From the NCBI GenBank assembly GCA_021234155.1, contig JAJEKV010000084.1, positions 2,190,545 to 2,254,544 on the forward strand: 64,000 bases of DNA, given 5' to 3'. Positions 46,662 to 57,840 of this stretch are shown in pieces (position 1 is the stretch's first letter; each line of letters begins with the position of its first letter). Under the pieces are notes generated by a model. The model was given only the letters and a program-made list of their open reading frames with translations, was not told the DNA's origin and did no database searches. The position numbers and the translations under genes are program-made. Source of the stretch: Isoetes taiwanensis (lineage: Eukaryota > Streptophyta > Lycopodiopsida > Isoetales > Isoetaceae).

Positions 46662-49370
46662 TCTTAGATGTGTGACCTGAAATCTTCAAGGCATAAATTC
46701 TAATGTTAAAAGAGATAGATTAAAGGTTTGTCTTTCTACTATAAAAGCTGACATATTTTTCTTTCAGGAACATAAGCTTCATGATGATGATTTTGAAAAA
46801 TTAATTTCCTTTGTTTTGCCTTCTAATTTTAAGCTTTGGGCTTTCAAAGCTAATAACTCTTCTGCTGGCATTTCTATAGCTTGGAGTGATAGTCTCAATA
46901 TCTCTAACATTAATGATGAATGCTAGCTGTGGCAGATGGCAGATTCTCCATGGAGATATTAACTTCAAAAAGTTTGCTTTTGTTAATATTTATGCTCAAC
47001 ATCAGCCTAGTGAAAGAAGCTCCATGTGGAATTGCATTAGAAACAGTCTGGATAGGATCCCCTATGATAATTGCATCTTGGCAGGTGACTTTAACATGGT
47101 CACTCATGATTTCATGAGAAGCATCAATTACAGGCCTCTCACTAATCAAGAAGCAAACTCTTGGAATCATCTTCTTTCCAGCCATGATCTCAAGCTGGCT
47201 AGAACTCAGCCCAATTCCTTTAGTTGGTTTAATCATAGAGCTAATGACCCCATTCTTTGTATGCATGATAGATTCTATGTGAGTGAGCACTTTTGGCATA
47301 GCTGTGACAGAGTTTCTAATCTTAATGGCTTTACCATTTCTGATCATTTCCCCCAGCTCATTCAAATTAATGGTAACCCCATTATTACCAAAAGGAATTC
47401 TTTCTTTAAGTTAAATGTTTCTTTGCTCCAGCATGAAAGTTTTCTTCAAGAATTCGAGCTGATTTATAATAGCATCCCCAAGCCCACTACTCATTTGGGA
47501 TGGATGAATTGGTGGGTTCTAACCTCCAAAAGCATCAAAAGCTGGCTTAAGAATTGGGGCAAACAGATCCACGTCCAAGGTAAGAAGTATCTTGAAGACC
47601 TTAGAGCTGAGCTTCAGTCCTGTCCTCAAGGGCATCAAGATGATATCAAACTGAAAATTGAAAAGGAGAAAATTAAGATTGCCAAAGGTTGGCAGCTTAA
47701 GGCCAAGATTAAGGAGCTCAAGGAAGATGAAAGATCCAATTCCAAGTATTTCTTCATCAAAGCTAAAAGCAAAACAAAAAGGAATCACATTTATAGTATT
47801 CAGGCTGAGGGTATAACTGTTTCTGAGGACATTGACCTCAAAAAGGCTGCTACCAATGGGTACTAACCATGATTTCTCTGAAGTTGAAATGGATGAGTTC
47901 ATTCACATGCAAAATGTTATTCAAGATCATCATAATGACACTTTGAAAGCTCCTTTTACCAATGAGGAACTCTTCACAAGTGTCTCAGGTATGGAAAATG
48001 GTCAGACACCAGGGCCAGATGGCCTTCCTGCTGAATTTTTTAAAAAAACTTGGGGCATTATTGGCTCTGACATTACTAATCTGTGCAATGAGTTTTTGAT
48101 GCTTAGATCCATGGACTGCAGGATCAATACCAGTCTCATTACCCTTATCCTCAAAATTGAGGAGCCTACTACTTTTTCTGATTACAGGCCTATTTCCCTC
48201 ACTAATGTGGTGTATAAAATCATCTCTGCCACTATTGCCTCCAGATTAAAGCACATCCTTAACATGGTCATCTCCAACAACCAATCAGCTTATCTCAAGG
48301 ATAGATTTATCTTGGACAATGTAGTAATGGCTAATATTGGTGTGAATTGGGCTAAGGAAACCAAGCAAAACATTGGCCTGCTCAAACTAGATATTACCAA
48401 AGCTTTTGATACAATTTCTTGGAAATTCTTAATCAAATGCTGTCATAAGATGGGATTTTCTCATGATGTAACTAGCATCTTAATTAATGGAGAATGTGGA
48501 CCTTTCTTTCCCCTGCAAAGGGGGATCAAGCAGGGCTACCCATTGGCTCCTTTCCTCTTTTTTATCATAATGGAGGCCCTTCATAGTAAGCTGTAGGAGG
48601 CCAAAAGGACTAACATGATCCAGGGTCTTACCCTCCCAGAAAATGGGGAGATGGATCAAATCTTGAATGGACATTTTGCAGATGACACGTTCCTTCTGGT
48701 ATCTATGGATAACAGGTCTCTCTCCAACACTCAAGCTATCCTGGAGGAATTTGAAGATGCTTCGGGATGTAAGATCAACCCCATTAAATCCAAAATTGTG
48801 GCCAGAGATCAGGTAAAAGGAGAGCAAACAACTGCTCTCTTGGGCAATAAGTACATTCTACCTACAAATTCATCTAAAATCTTAGGCATCCCCTTGGCTT
48901 TAAAAGGGAGTTCCTCTGATATTTGGTCATATATTATAGAGAAATTTCAGAAAAAGGTTGACATCCTCAACTCCAAGTACATCTCTAAACAGGGCAGAGC
49001 CATCATTGCTAATTTTGTGATATCCTCATCCCATGTTTATCAGTCTTCTGTCATTTTAGCGCCTAAGAAAGTCTCCTCCAAACTCCAGAGCATTATCGGC
49101 AGATTTATCTCTTGTGGGCAGAATAAGAGGTGTTGGACTCCAGTGGCTATGGAGGAGTGCTGTAAGAACAGGAACTTGGGGGGGCTGGGGGTCATTAATA
49201 TTGAGAAGCGGGGGGTGGCTCGGCCGCTAAATACTTTTATAAGGCTGCTTACAATAGGATTAACCACCCGGTCTCCATTATCATCATACATTACTTGGGC
49301 AAGTGTCTCTCGTGTGGATTGAGGAACCTAAAATTAAACCTCCCCCACTCTATTTATTTTCCTTTCTAGA
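46651..49370 (+). pseudogene. Chimeric LINE ORF2, copy 3 (array LINE joined to a diverged LINE)
   Basis: The endonuclease and linker are the most complete of the three copies (46886-47866, including ILAGDFNMVTHDF and ISDHFPQLIQ). The reverse transcriptase follows from 47832. At 48476/48477 the sequence changes from the array LINE to a homologue of about 75-80% identity: …GFSHDVTS then ILINGECGPFF. The reading frame is kept, but about 12 codons present in copies 1 and 2 are missing. The diverged part continues with HFADDTFLLVSMDNRSLSN and SGCKINPIKSKIVARDQ, and fades after RINHPVSI…HYLGKC-type sequence near 49370. Confidence 0.85.
48477..49370 (+). mobile_element. Diverged L1 LINE fragment (second subfamily member)
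   Basis: Starts at the junction with copy 3 and encodes the last ~300 residues of a related reverse transcriptase, including the FADD core, SKILGIPLALKG, RAIIANFVISSSHVYQSSV and RRFISCG-type segments. The frame is open from 48615 to 49322 except for one early stop at ~48594. It ends without a poly-A tail or an obvious target duplication. Confidence 0.82.
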
Positions 49371-50045
49371 GCCTAGTTGAACTCTAACACAAACCAACAA
49401 CCATGCTGAATGAATAGAATAGAATAGAATAGAATATGATTTTATCGGCCCACTGAGACCAACCGCCTATGGGACCCAAGTACAAAGAAAGAGCAAAGCA
49501 GCGATACTACCGTGATTAAAAACCCCCGCCCAAGGGTTTTCTGGGAAAACCTTAGTAGCAATAAGGATCGACATACCGCACGCTTATATACATAATCACA
49601 AGTACAATTTGAGGTTAATGTCGGACGGGGGGCATAACCGAAGTCCGTGATCCATTACCTCCCGGAGGTACGATCCCAACAAGCCTACGAGGTGAGGTCG
49701 TGCTCGTAGAGCTCATGCAAGGCCCGATGGGGCACAACTAACCGAAAGCATACCGAGCCCGGATATCTTTGGTATCTTGGGACAGCCCGGAGGGGTGACT
49801 TTCATCCTCAATGGGCCTCGCTGGACAAAGACTCCATGCACTCGCCCTCACGCTGCCCCGAATCCATCTCCCTGTCTCAACGCGGAGGTGGTGTCACACT
49901 CACCCGGTTTTTGGTCCACCGCTGAAAACATCGGTTTGGTAGGTCTACATGTCCCGTTTTTCAAAGAATCCTACATGTGGATTTGTGAAGGTATGGTTTT
50001 GTTCGATAATGGTGTTCTTTTTTCAGTGGACTAAAACATCCACTG
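49371..50045. other. Unrecognised GC-richer spacer with a GAATA microsatellite
   Basis: A (GAATA)n run lies at 49408-49438. The rest is GC-richer than the array and has no recognised family. A plus-strand frame at 49777-50034 has no motif. It may be a fragment of a transposable element. Confidence 0.5.
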
Positions 50046-50600
50046 TTGTTTTGTAGTTTCTTCTATTGTGACATGTCATTTTATAATACAATCCACTGTA
50101 GGAAAGAGTACTTGAATTTCTACATGTCTAATAATTCTATTGTCACATGTCTTTATAGATGTAGAAAAGAATATTTGATTCTCTACATGTCCTATACTTC
50201 CATTCACATGTCTTTATAGTAGTAGGACATAGTACTTTATTTGCTAAGGCATTGTAGGAAAGAATACATGAATTACGACATGTGTAATACTTCTATTGTC
50301 ACATGTCTTTATAGAAGTCGGAAAGAATACTTGATTCTCTACATGTCATATGCTTCCATGTCACATGTCTTTATAGTAGTAGGACAGAGTACTTTATTTG
50401 CTAAGGCATTGTAGGAAAGAATACATGAATTACGACATGTGTAATACTTCTATTCTCACATGTCTTTATAGAAGTAGGAAAGAGTACTTGATTCTCTACA
50501 TGTCCTATCCTTCCATATCACGGGTCTTTATAGTGGTAGGACAGAGTACTTGATTTGCTACATGTGATGCACGTGCACGATCACATGTTCTTATACTAGT
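50046..50600. repeat. Satellite with ~157-bp higher-order period
   Basis: CACATGTCTTTATAGTAGTAGG recurs at 50205 and 50362, interleaved with variants reading TTTATAGAAGTAGGAAAGA. Sub-units of ~60-80 bp share ACATGTC, CTTCTATTGTCACATG and GTAGGAAAGAATAC. About three higher-order copies are present. Confidence 0.85.
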
Positions 50601-50669
50601 ATTCCATGTAACACAAGTTACTTCAACTACTTCAATTACTTAACACCTATTTTTGCATAACGTGGGCAC

Positions 50670-52215
50670 CAACATGCCAAGGTGGCTCTAACATGCCACC
50701 TAGGCTCCAACATGACAAAATGGCTCAAACATGCCACCTAGGCTCCAACGTGCTCAAACATGCCACGCAGGCTCCAACATGCCACCTATGCTCCAACTTG
50801 CCAAGGTGGCTCAAATATGCCACGTGGGCTCCAACATGCCACCTAGGCTCCAACATTCCTAGGTGGCTCAAACATGCCACATAGGCTCAAACATGCCATG
50901 CAGGCTCACTTAGGCTCCAACATGCCAAGGTGGCTCCAACATGCCACCTAGGCTCAAACATGCCAAGGTGGCTCAAACATGCCACCTAGGGCTCCCAACA
51001 TGCCACCTAGGCTCAAACATGCCAGTGTGGCTCAAACATGCCAAGGTGGGCTCAAACATGCCACCAAGGCTCCAACATGCCACCTAGGCTCAAACATGCC
51101 AAGGTGGCTCAAAAATGCCACGTGGGCTCCACCATGCCACCTAGCCTCCAACATGCCAAGATGGCTCACAACATGCCACCTAGGCTTAAATATGCCAAGT
51201 TGGCTCAAACATGCCACCTAGGCTCCAACATGCCACCGTGGCTCTAACCCCGCCACCTAGGGCTCAAACATGCCACGTGGGCTCCAACATGCCACGCGCC
51301 AAGGTGGCTCCAACATGCCACCTAGGCTCCAACATGCTCAAACATGCCACGCGGGCTCTAACATGCCACCTATGCTCCAACTTGCCAAGGTGGCTCAAAT
51401 ATGCCACGTGGGCTCCAACATGCCAAGGTGGCTCAAGCATGCCACACACCGGGGCTCCAACATGCCACCTAGGCTCGACATGGCAAGGTGGCTCAAACAT
51501 GCCACGCGTGGTCTCCAACATGCCACCTAGGCTCCAACATGCCAAGGTGGCTCCAACATGCCAAGGTGGCTCAAACATGCCACCTAGGCTCCAACGTGCT
51601 AAAACATGCCAAGATGGCTCAAACATGCCACAAGGGCTCAAACATGCCAAGGTGGCTCAAACATGCCACCTAGGCTCAAACATGCCAAGGTGGTTCCCCA
51701 CATGCCAAGGTGGCTCCAACATGCCACCTAGGCTCAAACATGCCAAGGTGGCTCAAACATGCCACCTAGGCTGCAACATGACAAAATGGCTCAAACATGC
51801 CACCTAGGCTCCAACGTGCTCAAACATGCCACGCTGGCTCCAACATACCACCTATGCTCCAACTTGCCAAGGTGGCTCAAATATGCCACGTGGGCTCCAA
51901 CATGCCACCTAGGCTCCAACATTCCTAGGTGGCTCAAACATGCCATCTAGGTTCCAACATGCCACCCGTGCTCAAACATGCCGGTGGCTCAAACATGCCA
52001 AGGTGGGCTCAAACATGCCACCTAGGCTCCAACATGCCAAGGTGGCTCAAACATGCCACGTGGACTCCATAATGCCACGTGGGCTCCAACATGCCAAGGT
52101 GGCTCAAACATGCCACCCTAGGCTCAAACATGCCAAGGTGGCTCCAACATGCCATGGGCTCCAACATGCCAAGGTGGCTCAGGCATGCCACCTAGTCTCA
52201 AGCATGCCACCTAGG
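50670..52215 (+). repeat. 19-bp CATGCCA minisatellite, main array
   Basis: About 80 units of CATGCCACCTAGGCTCCAA or CATGCCAAGGTGGCTCAAA, 17-20 nt each. The two main types alternate irregularly, and a third type contains CCACGTGG. Because 19 is not a multiple of three and the unit lacks stops, all frames read through, giving artificial His/Pro/Cys-rich peptides (for example 51211-51807); I do not call these genes. Confidence 0.95.
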
Positions 52216-52218
52216 CAC

Positions 52219-52370
52219 CCCAAGTGGTGACATGGCATGCCAAGTAAGCAAGGTCAAGTTTTGACTAGGCCAAAAAACCAAAGATGTCCATCTTTGGTCT
52301 TTTCATTGGGTGATGTTGGCAAATTTTAGGTGACATGGCTAGATGATGGTGACATGGACCTTGGATGTGC
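52219..52370 (+). repeat. Flanking segment X of a putative mobile element (left)
   Basis: AAGTGGTGACATGGCATGCC…TGGGTGATGTTGGCAAATTT…CTAGATGATGGTGACATGG. Its reverse complement occurs at ~53757-53905 and ~55846-56003, each time directly next to a block of the 19-bp minisatellite. Confidence 0.85.
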
Positions 52371-53687
52371 TGCAAACACCGGGTAGGCACCTCGACGGCG
52401 GCCCCTTTCTTGTGAAAGGGAGTCTCCGAAAGGTATATATGCTGGTGCATTTTCTCTTGCATGATCTGGCGTCATGCTGCACATCCTGCCAAGATTTCAC
52501 CTTTTTTCGAGACCCGGATTTTTATCTGTGCTTTTCTTTGTGTTTATGCTCCGGAAATTCATAATTAATGCATGGGGCAGGGAAAAATCCTGGTTTTCAG
52601 CCAACTGGCTTGCCAAGTGGCCCCGAGAGTACAGGAAAATCCCCGGTATTTTCGGATGAGTTTTAGACCCTCGATTTTTTATTGGGATGGGCCGCTGGTC
52701 TCCGACAAGGTTTAGACCACGTTTTCGATTTTGGGGCATGGAGGAGGCCCCGGATTGGCGATCCGACCTCGCCGGGTCGTCCGGAACGGCGAAATTACCC
52801 TAGGGGACAAGTTCCACGGCGAGTTTTCCCAGGGGATCAATCACTTACCCCTCACTAGGAGGTATTCAAAGATCCACCTCCATGCCAATTGACTACAAGT
52901 GTGTAGTAAAGCGACCTACTTTGGCGTTTCTTGGAGAGGGGTGGTCTTCGCCACCTAAACTTGGTCCCCTAGGTAATGGGGATGTTCCGGGTCCATTGGC
53001 GGAGCCAGTTCTGAATGGAGAGGGGGTCCAACCCGGCCCCTGGCCTTGGACTAGCCTGCATGAGAACAAGATACTTGGGGTTCACCCCGAGGCCCCTGGT
53101 AGAAGATTGAAGTGAGAATAGCAAGCACTAGGACTGCTAGGGTGGTATACATGTGACCACCGGAGAAGCAAAGCTAGCTCCACTACCTAGTAGGACGTTA
53201 AGGCCCGGTGGTCTCCAAGGGAAGGGGTTGGCTGGGAAGCTCGTCTCATGCCTCGCTTGTGCTTCTATTGCGGTGCATTTTTTCTCTTGCGGTGCGGCGT
53301 CATGTCAAGACATCCGCCACAAGAAGATGCTTTTCGCACTCCCCTTCACCGGAAAGGGGCTTGTGAAGGGGAGTCTCAAAGGTATCTTTGACCGGAAATT
53401 TGGCTCGTCTCCCAGTGCCATGAGGGTAATCCAAAGACGGGTATTCCACGCCGATCACGGGCCCTCTCGGGTCGGAGACATCCCAGAATGTAAACCCTAT
53501 CAAACCCTAGGGTTTGCTAGGGTTTACATCTCGAAGGCCAAGACGGAGACTCACACATCCTAAACTTTGCATGGAGTTCTCGGTATGCTCGGGGACCATG
53601 CCCGAGATGGGGTCGAATCCCCCAAGCAAGCAAAGATGCTTTTCCGCACTCCCCTTCCTTCGAAAGGGGCTTGTGAGTTCTCCAAGA
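52371..53687. other. GC-rich core between inverted X segments
   Basis: No recognised protein. It contains paired motifs such as CTTGTGAAAGGGAGTCTC (52412) and CTTGTGAAGGGGAGTCTC (53360), each near TGCATTTT(T)TCTCTTGC. The stretch 52910-53100 (ACTTTGG-GTTTCTTGGAGAG…CCATTGGCGG) is homologous, inverted, to 55100-55290. This suggests two inverted copies of one degenerate element. Confidence 0.55.
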
Positions 53688-53906
53688 TCCTTCTATTCTA
53701 TCCCTTGCCAAACTCCTCTACAAAAATTTCAAAGGTTATCATATTTCTTGCATAAAGTCCTAGTCACGTCACCACCATCTAGCCATGTCACCCAAAATTT
53801 GCCAACATCACCCAATGAAAAGACCAAAGATGGACATCTTTTCATTTTTGGCCTAGTCAAAACTTGGCCTTGCTTACTTGACATGCCATGTCACCACTTG
53901 GAGTGC
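53688..53906 (-). repeat. Flanking segment X' (inverted), second occurrence
   Basis: TCTATTCTATCCCTTGCC…CATATTTCTTGCATAAAGTC…ACCACCATCTAGCCATGTC, about 220 bp, closely matching 55783-56003 and, over its last 150 bp, the complement of 52219-52370. Confidence 0.88.
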
Positions 53907-54250
53907 CTAGGCTCCAACATGCCACCTAGGCTCTAACATGCCAAGGTGGCTCAAACATGCCACGTGGTCTCCAACATGCCACCTAGCTCCAACATGCCAA
54001 GGTGGCTCCAACATGCCAAGGTGGCTTAAACATGCCACCTAGGCTCCAACGTGCTCAAAAATGCCAAGGTGGCTCAAACATGCCACGTGGGCTCCAACAT
54101 GCCACATAGGCTCCAACATGCCATGTGGGCTCCAACATGCCATGTGGGCTCCAACATGCCAAGGTGGCTCAAACATGCCACCTAGGCTCAAACATGCCAA
54201 GGTGGCTCCCACATGCCAAGTTGGCACCTAGGCTCAGGCATGCCACCTAG
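53907..54250 (+). repeat. 19-bp CATGCCA minisatellite, second block
   Basis: About 17 units in the same orientation as the main array, although the adjacent X' segment is inverted relative to X. The switch occurs at the palindrome CCTAGG. Confidence 0.9.
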
Positions 54251-54420
54251 GCATGTGTGTTTAGCAAAGGTGCACCTAGCTATCTGAGAAAACGATCACA
54301 TTTTGGCCTCCGAAACGTAAACCCTACAATAACCTAGCAACACACAGGGTTTACGTTTCGGAGGCCAAAACGTGGTCGCTTTCTTAGATAGCTAGGTGTG
54401 CCTTTGCTAAACACACATGC
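54251..54420. other. Near-perfect 75-bp-stem hairpin
   Basis: The arms 54251-54325 and 54346-54420 are complementary at 69 of 75 positions with no gaps, around a 20-nt loop. All six mismatches are transitions, so each would be a G:U pair in RNA from one strand. Outer ends are GCATGTGTGTTTAGCAAAGG and its complement. It is consistent with a MITE-like foldback or small-RNA precursor. The right arm merges into the tandem repeat that follows. Confidence 0.92.
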
Positions 54421-55018
54421 GGATCCATGGCAACTGAAATAACAGAGTTTGGATCTATTGGCCATCCCGAATGATCCCAAACAATTTTGCTACTGCAAAA
54501 GGCGCTCTTGACTTCTAATTGCCACACTGGGAGGAGGATAACTCCAAACCCCATTCCATCAGTTCCTATTGCTTCATGTTCACAATTGCATCTTCTCAAC
54601 CATGACCCAAGTGCAACCGGGCTAAAAACTCGACCCCATAACGTAAACCCTTCAATAACCTAGCAACACACAGGGTTTATGTTTCGGAGGCCAAAACATG
54701 GTCGTTTTCTTGGATAACTAAGTGCATCTTTTCGAAACATGCATGAGGAGCCATGGCAACTGAAATAACAGAGTTTGGATCTATTGGTCATCCCGAATGG
54801 TCCCAAACAATTTTGCTACTACAAAAGGCGCTCTTGACTTCTAATTGCCACACTCGGAGGAGGATAAATCCAAACCCCATTCCGTCAGTTCCTATTGCTT
54901 CGTGTTTTCAACTGCAGCTTCTTGACCATATCTCAAGTGCAACCGACTAAAACTCGACCTCCATAATGTAAACCCTTCAATAATCTTGCAACACACAAGG
55001 TTTACGTTTCGGAGGCCA
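54315..55018. repeat. ~325-bp tandem repeat (two copies plus a part)
   Basis: Units start at 54315, 54641 and 54965 with AACGTAAACCCT(A/T)CAATAA, then AGGGTTTACGTTTCGGAGGC, CATGGCAACTGAAATAACAG and CAATTTTGCTACT. The units are ~90% alike by eye. Each unit begins with the inner part of the hairpin described above. Confidence 0.9.
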
Positions 55019-55782
55019 TATCCTAGTCAGATTCGACCAGGATCTTGCGCAATGTCATCAGAGGGAGTGTGTTGATACCCAAGACGGATCCTTAAAACCT
55101 TCCCGAAGCGGTTAAGCCCCAAAGGTCCTCTCGAAGGCCCCCCCGCCATGGCCGGCAACTCTCCCACTCCAAAATCGTGGAACCGACCGCCAATGGACTC
55201 AAAACATCGACATTACCCTGGAGACCAAGTTTCATGGGCAGAAGACCATCCTTTCTCCAAGAAGCACCAAAGTAGCTCATGTCCAACACGTTCAGTAGTT
55301 AATTGGTTTAAGAGGTGGCAAAAGTGAGAATCATCGCCATGTAGAGGGTTCGTGTTTTTCGTTTGCAAAACATGATCATAAAACTTGGTCTCTAGGGTAT
55401 TATCGTCATTCCCCGACATGGCGTAAGTCGAATCTCTATTCCAGAGCCTCCAGTATTGCCGAACGACAAAACGATTGGGTTTCTACATAGTGGACCGTGG
55501 GGCGCCTTCAAGCGGTTTGATAAGTTCTCATGGACTGATCTTGGATTTTTTTGAACCTCCTTGAAGCGGGTTACTTGAACGGCGGAATTCAGCGGCCGGA
55601 TAGGGAAATCGAGCTCTGCGAGGGGCATTGACATTTGCCCTCCCAGGAGGAGCCGGGCAGAAAGGTGCCTCATCGACCTTCGAGGTCCGCCTCCTCACGG
55701 GGTTTGGCCTCCCCTCTAGTGAGGAAGCCGCAAAGTCCTGGCCTGGTTTGATTTGGGGAAGGGTGTCAAGAAGATCCCTCTA
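55019..55782 (-). other. Second, inverted copy of the GC-rich core
   Basis: 55100-55290 reverse-complemented matches 52910-53100 (CTTTGGTGCTTCTTGGAGAA, TGAGTCCATTGGCGG). No recognised gene; the remaining frames are short and unremarkable. Confidence 0.55.
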
Positions 55783-56003
55783 TTCTATCCCTTGCCAAAA
55801 TCCTCTACCAAAAATTCCAAAGGTTATCATATTTCTTGCATAAAGTCCTAGTCATCATGTCCACGTCACCACCATCTAGCCATGTCACCCAAAATTTGCC
55901 AACATCACCCAATGAAAAGACCAAAGATGGACATCTTTTTATTTTTGGCCTAGTCAAAAGTCAGTCCTTGCTTACTTGGCATGCCATTTCACCATTTGGA
56001 GTG
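55783..56003 (-). repeat. Flanking segment X' (inverted), third occurrence
   Basis: Near-identical to 53688-53906 (CTATTCTATCCCTTGCCAAA, ACCCAATGAAAAGACCAAAG), with a 9-nt insertion near 55853. Confidence 0.88.
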
Positions 56004-56335
56004 CCTAGGTGGCCTAGGTGGCATGTTGGAGCCCACATGGCATGTTTGAGCCCACATGGCATGTTTGAGCCACTTTAACATGTTTGAGCCTAGGTGGCGT
56101 GTTGGAACCTAGGTGGCATGTTTGAGCCACCTTGGCATGTTGGAGTTCAAGGTGGCATGTTTGAGCCACCTTGGCATGTTTGAGCCTAGGTGGCATGTTA
56201 GGAGCCCACGTGGCATGTTTGAGCCATCTTAACATGTTTGACATAGGTGGCATGTTTGAGCCACCTTCGCATGTTGAAGCCTAGGTTGCATGTTGGATCC
56301 CCGTGGCATGTTTGAGACACCTTGGCATGATTATT
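56004..56335 (-). repeat. 19-bp CATGCCA minisatellite, third block (inverted)
   Basis: About 17 units of TTGAGCCACCTTGGCATG or TTGGAGCCTAGGTGGCATG, the reverse complement of the other two blocks. Confidence 0.92.
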
Positions 56336-57840
56336 ATGATGGGCACACTTTAGTGCATTTATCAAACCATTGAATAGTTTGGACCCAGGTCTATGGCATG
56401 TGTATTTTAATAGAAAAACACCCTTTGTCGGAACATCTTGTTATCTCAGATACTAGATATTAGGAATAAGCACACCATGACAAGTCAATTTGCTCATTCT
56501 CATTAAAGAAATTGTCCATTTTCATATTCAAGACCATTCTCCCCAACGAGTCGCACCACAAGAAGAACAAACATTAGTTTCTACCCTAATGTGAATTTGA
56601 CTCGGCTACCACATTTTGCTTGACAGCATGTAATATAATATAGAAACGAGAGCCCAAAGAAAAGGATCAATTCGACTCGGCTCATATGATGTATCATGAA
56701 AAATGAGAGCCTAAAGAACATGATTATTAAACAGAATATAAAGTTTGTTTAGACCATGCGAAGAGTTTTGTGTTGGCAAAAAAACTATGCAAGTGGAATA
56801 ATGACATCTTAGGTTTGACAAGAATAACCAAACAATATGAAGTTTCATATTCAACAATTCCATAGAAAAACGAAAGATTTTCCTGGATGTAGCATTGGAG
56901 TAAATACTACTTATAAACAAGCCTGGAACAAAGTGTAAGGATATTTTTAAAACCAAAGTATGGGTAAGGGTCAGACAAGAGGTAAAGGAGGAGCTAGCTA
57001 TATAAAGGTAAAGAATAGGTAAATGCACTATCCGCTAGCTAAAAATAATTGTGAAGAATGCAAACAAGGGTGGAAAAGGACATTTCAAGTGCATCACAAG
57101 GTTACCTGCAAAGGGAATAGGTCCCCTGGCCCTATCTTAGTATCATCTAATGGGTCAAAATCAAACTTATCCTCATCTGCAAAATCCATAGTATGGATAT
57201 AAAGCTCCCATTCAAGAATTTATTTTGAACTGATGGAATCATATAGGTCCTTTATAGCATGACTGTGATTTCAACCACCCTCAGTAATTGCTTCATTGTC
57301 ACGGAGAAACTTTAAACACTTCAATTTGCCAATGGTGCGAAAGCGTAACTACAATACATAAAGCTTTACAAAGTCTCAAACCTAAATATTAGACACAAGT
57401 AGATATAGTTTGTATATTTGCATGCAGAATAGTGCCACATCATCAAGTGCCTACAAATATCTGGATAGATGAACCAACATTTACAAATCTCTGGATAGAT
57501 AAACTAGCAATTCATATCCAGAAGCACTGGATTTTTTCAAAACCACCAGGTTGAATTCCGAATCTCCAATTGGCTAACAAACCATCGCATACAAGTGCAT
57601 TTGAGCATCCGGTTACGGTAAGAAGAGCGTGCCGGCCTCGCACAACAACATGAGGACCAGACAATTTAAGGACAATGGCATATTTGGGCGGTTTCTAGAA
57701 TATTCGGGCATATACTAGCATTTTCTAGAATATGCCAAAACCCACCTAAAGTCCCAAAAAAAAAAAACGTTTGCCCCCCTAGAGGCAAACCCAACATTAG
57801 GAACTATATAAATTATGTAAATGTGAAAACTATTCAGCGG
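56336..57840. other. AT-rich spacer without recognisable gene
   Basis: Nothing recognised. A minus-strand frame at 56711-57028 has no motif, and a poly-A run sits at ~57757-57769. Confidence 0.5.

Larger units (their letters stand above)
37333..48476. repeat. Tandem segmental duplication, copy 3 (truncated, with Helitron)
   Basis: It starts with the same sequence as copies 1 and 2. It is interrupted at 37952/43315 by a Helitron, then runs collinear to the middle of the LINE reverse transcriptase, where homology stops at 48476. Without the 5,362-bp insertion it covers about 5.8 kb of the unit. It lacks the SINE and all sequence downstream of the LINE, including the DNA transposon. It has private short deletions in the LINE near 46302 and 47857. 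Confidence 0.93.

Noticed and set aside
49371-50045. LTR retrotransposon remnant
   Set aside because: No paired LTRs, primer-binding site or gag/pol motifs could be found nearby.
51211-51807. Long open reading frames (up to 198 codons) in the 19-bp minisatellite
   Set aside because: The unit has no stop codon in any frame and 19 is not divisible by three, so open frames arise automatically; the peptide repeats simply reflect the DNA repeat.
50046-52215. CRISPR-like array
   Set aside because: Repeats are contiguous tandem units without unique spacers, and the genome is a plant nuclear one.
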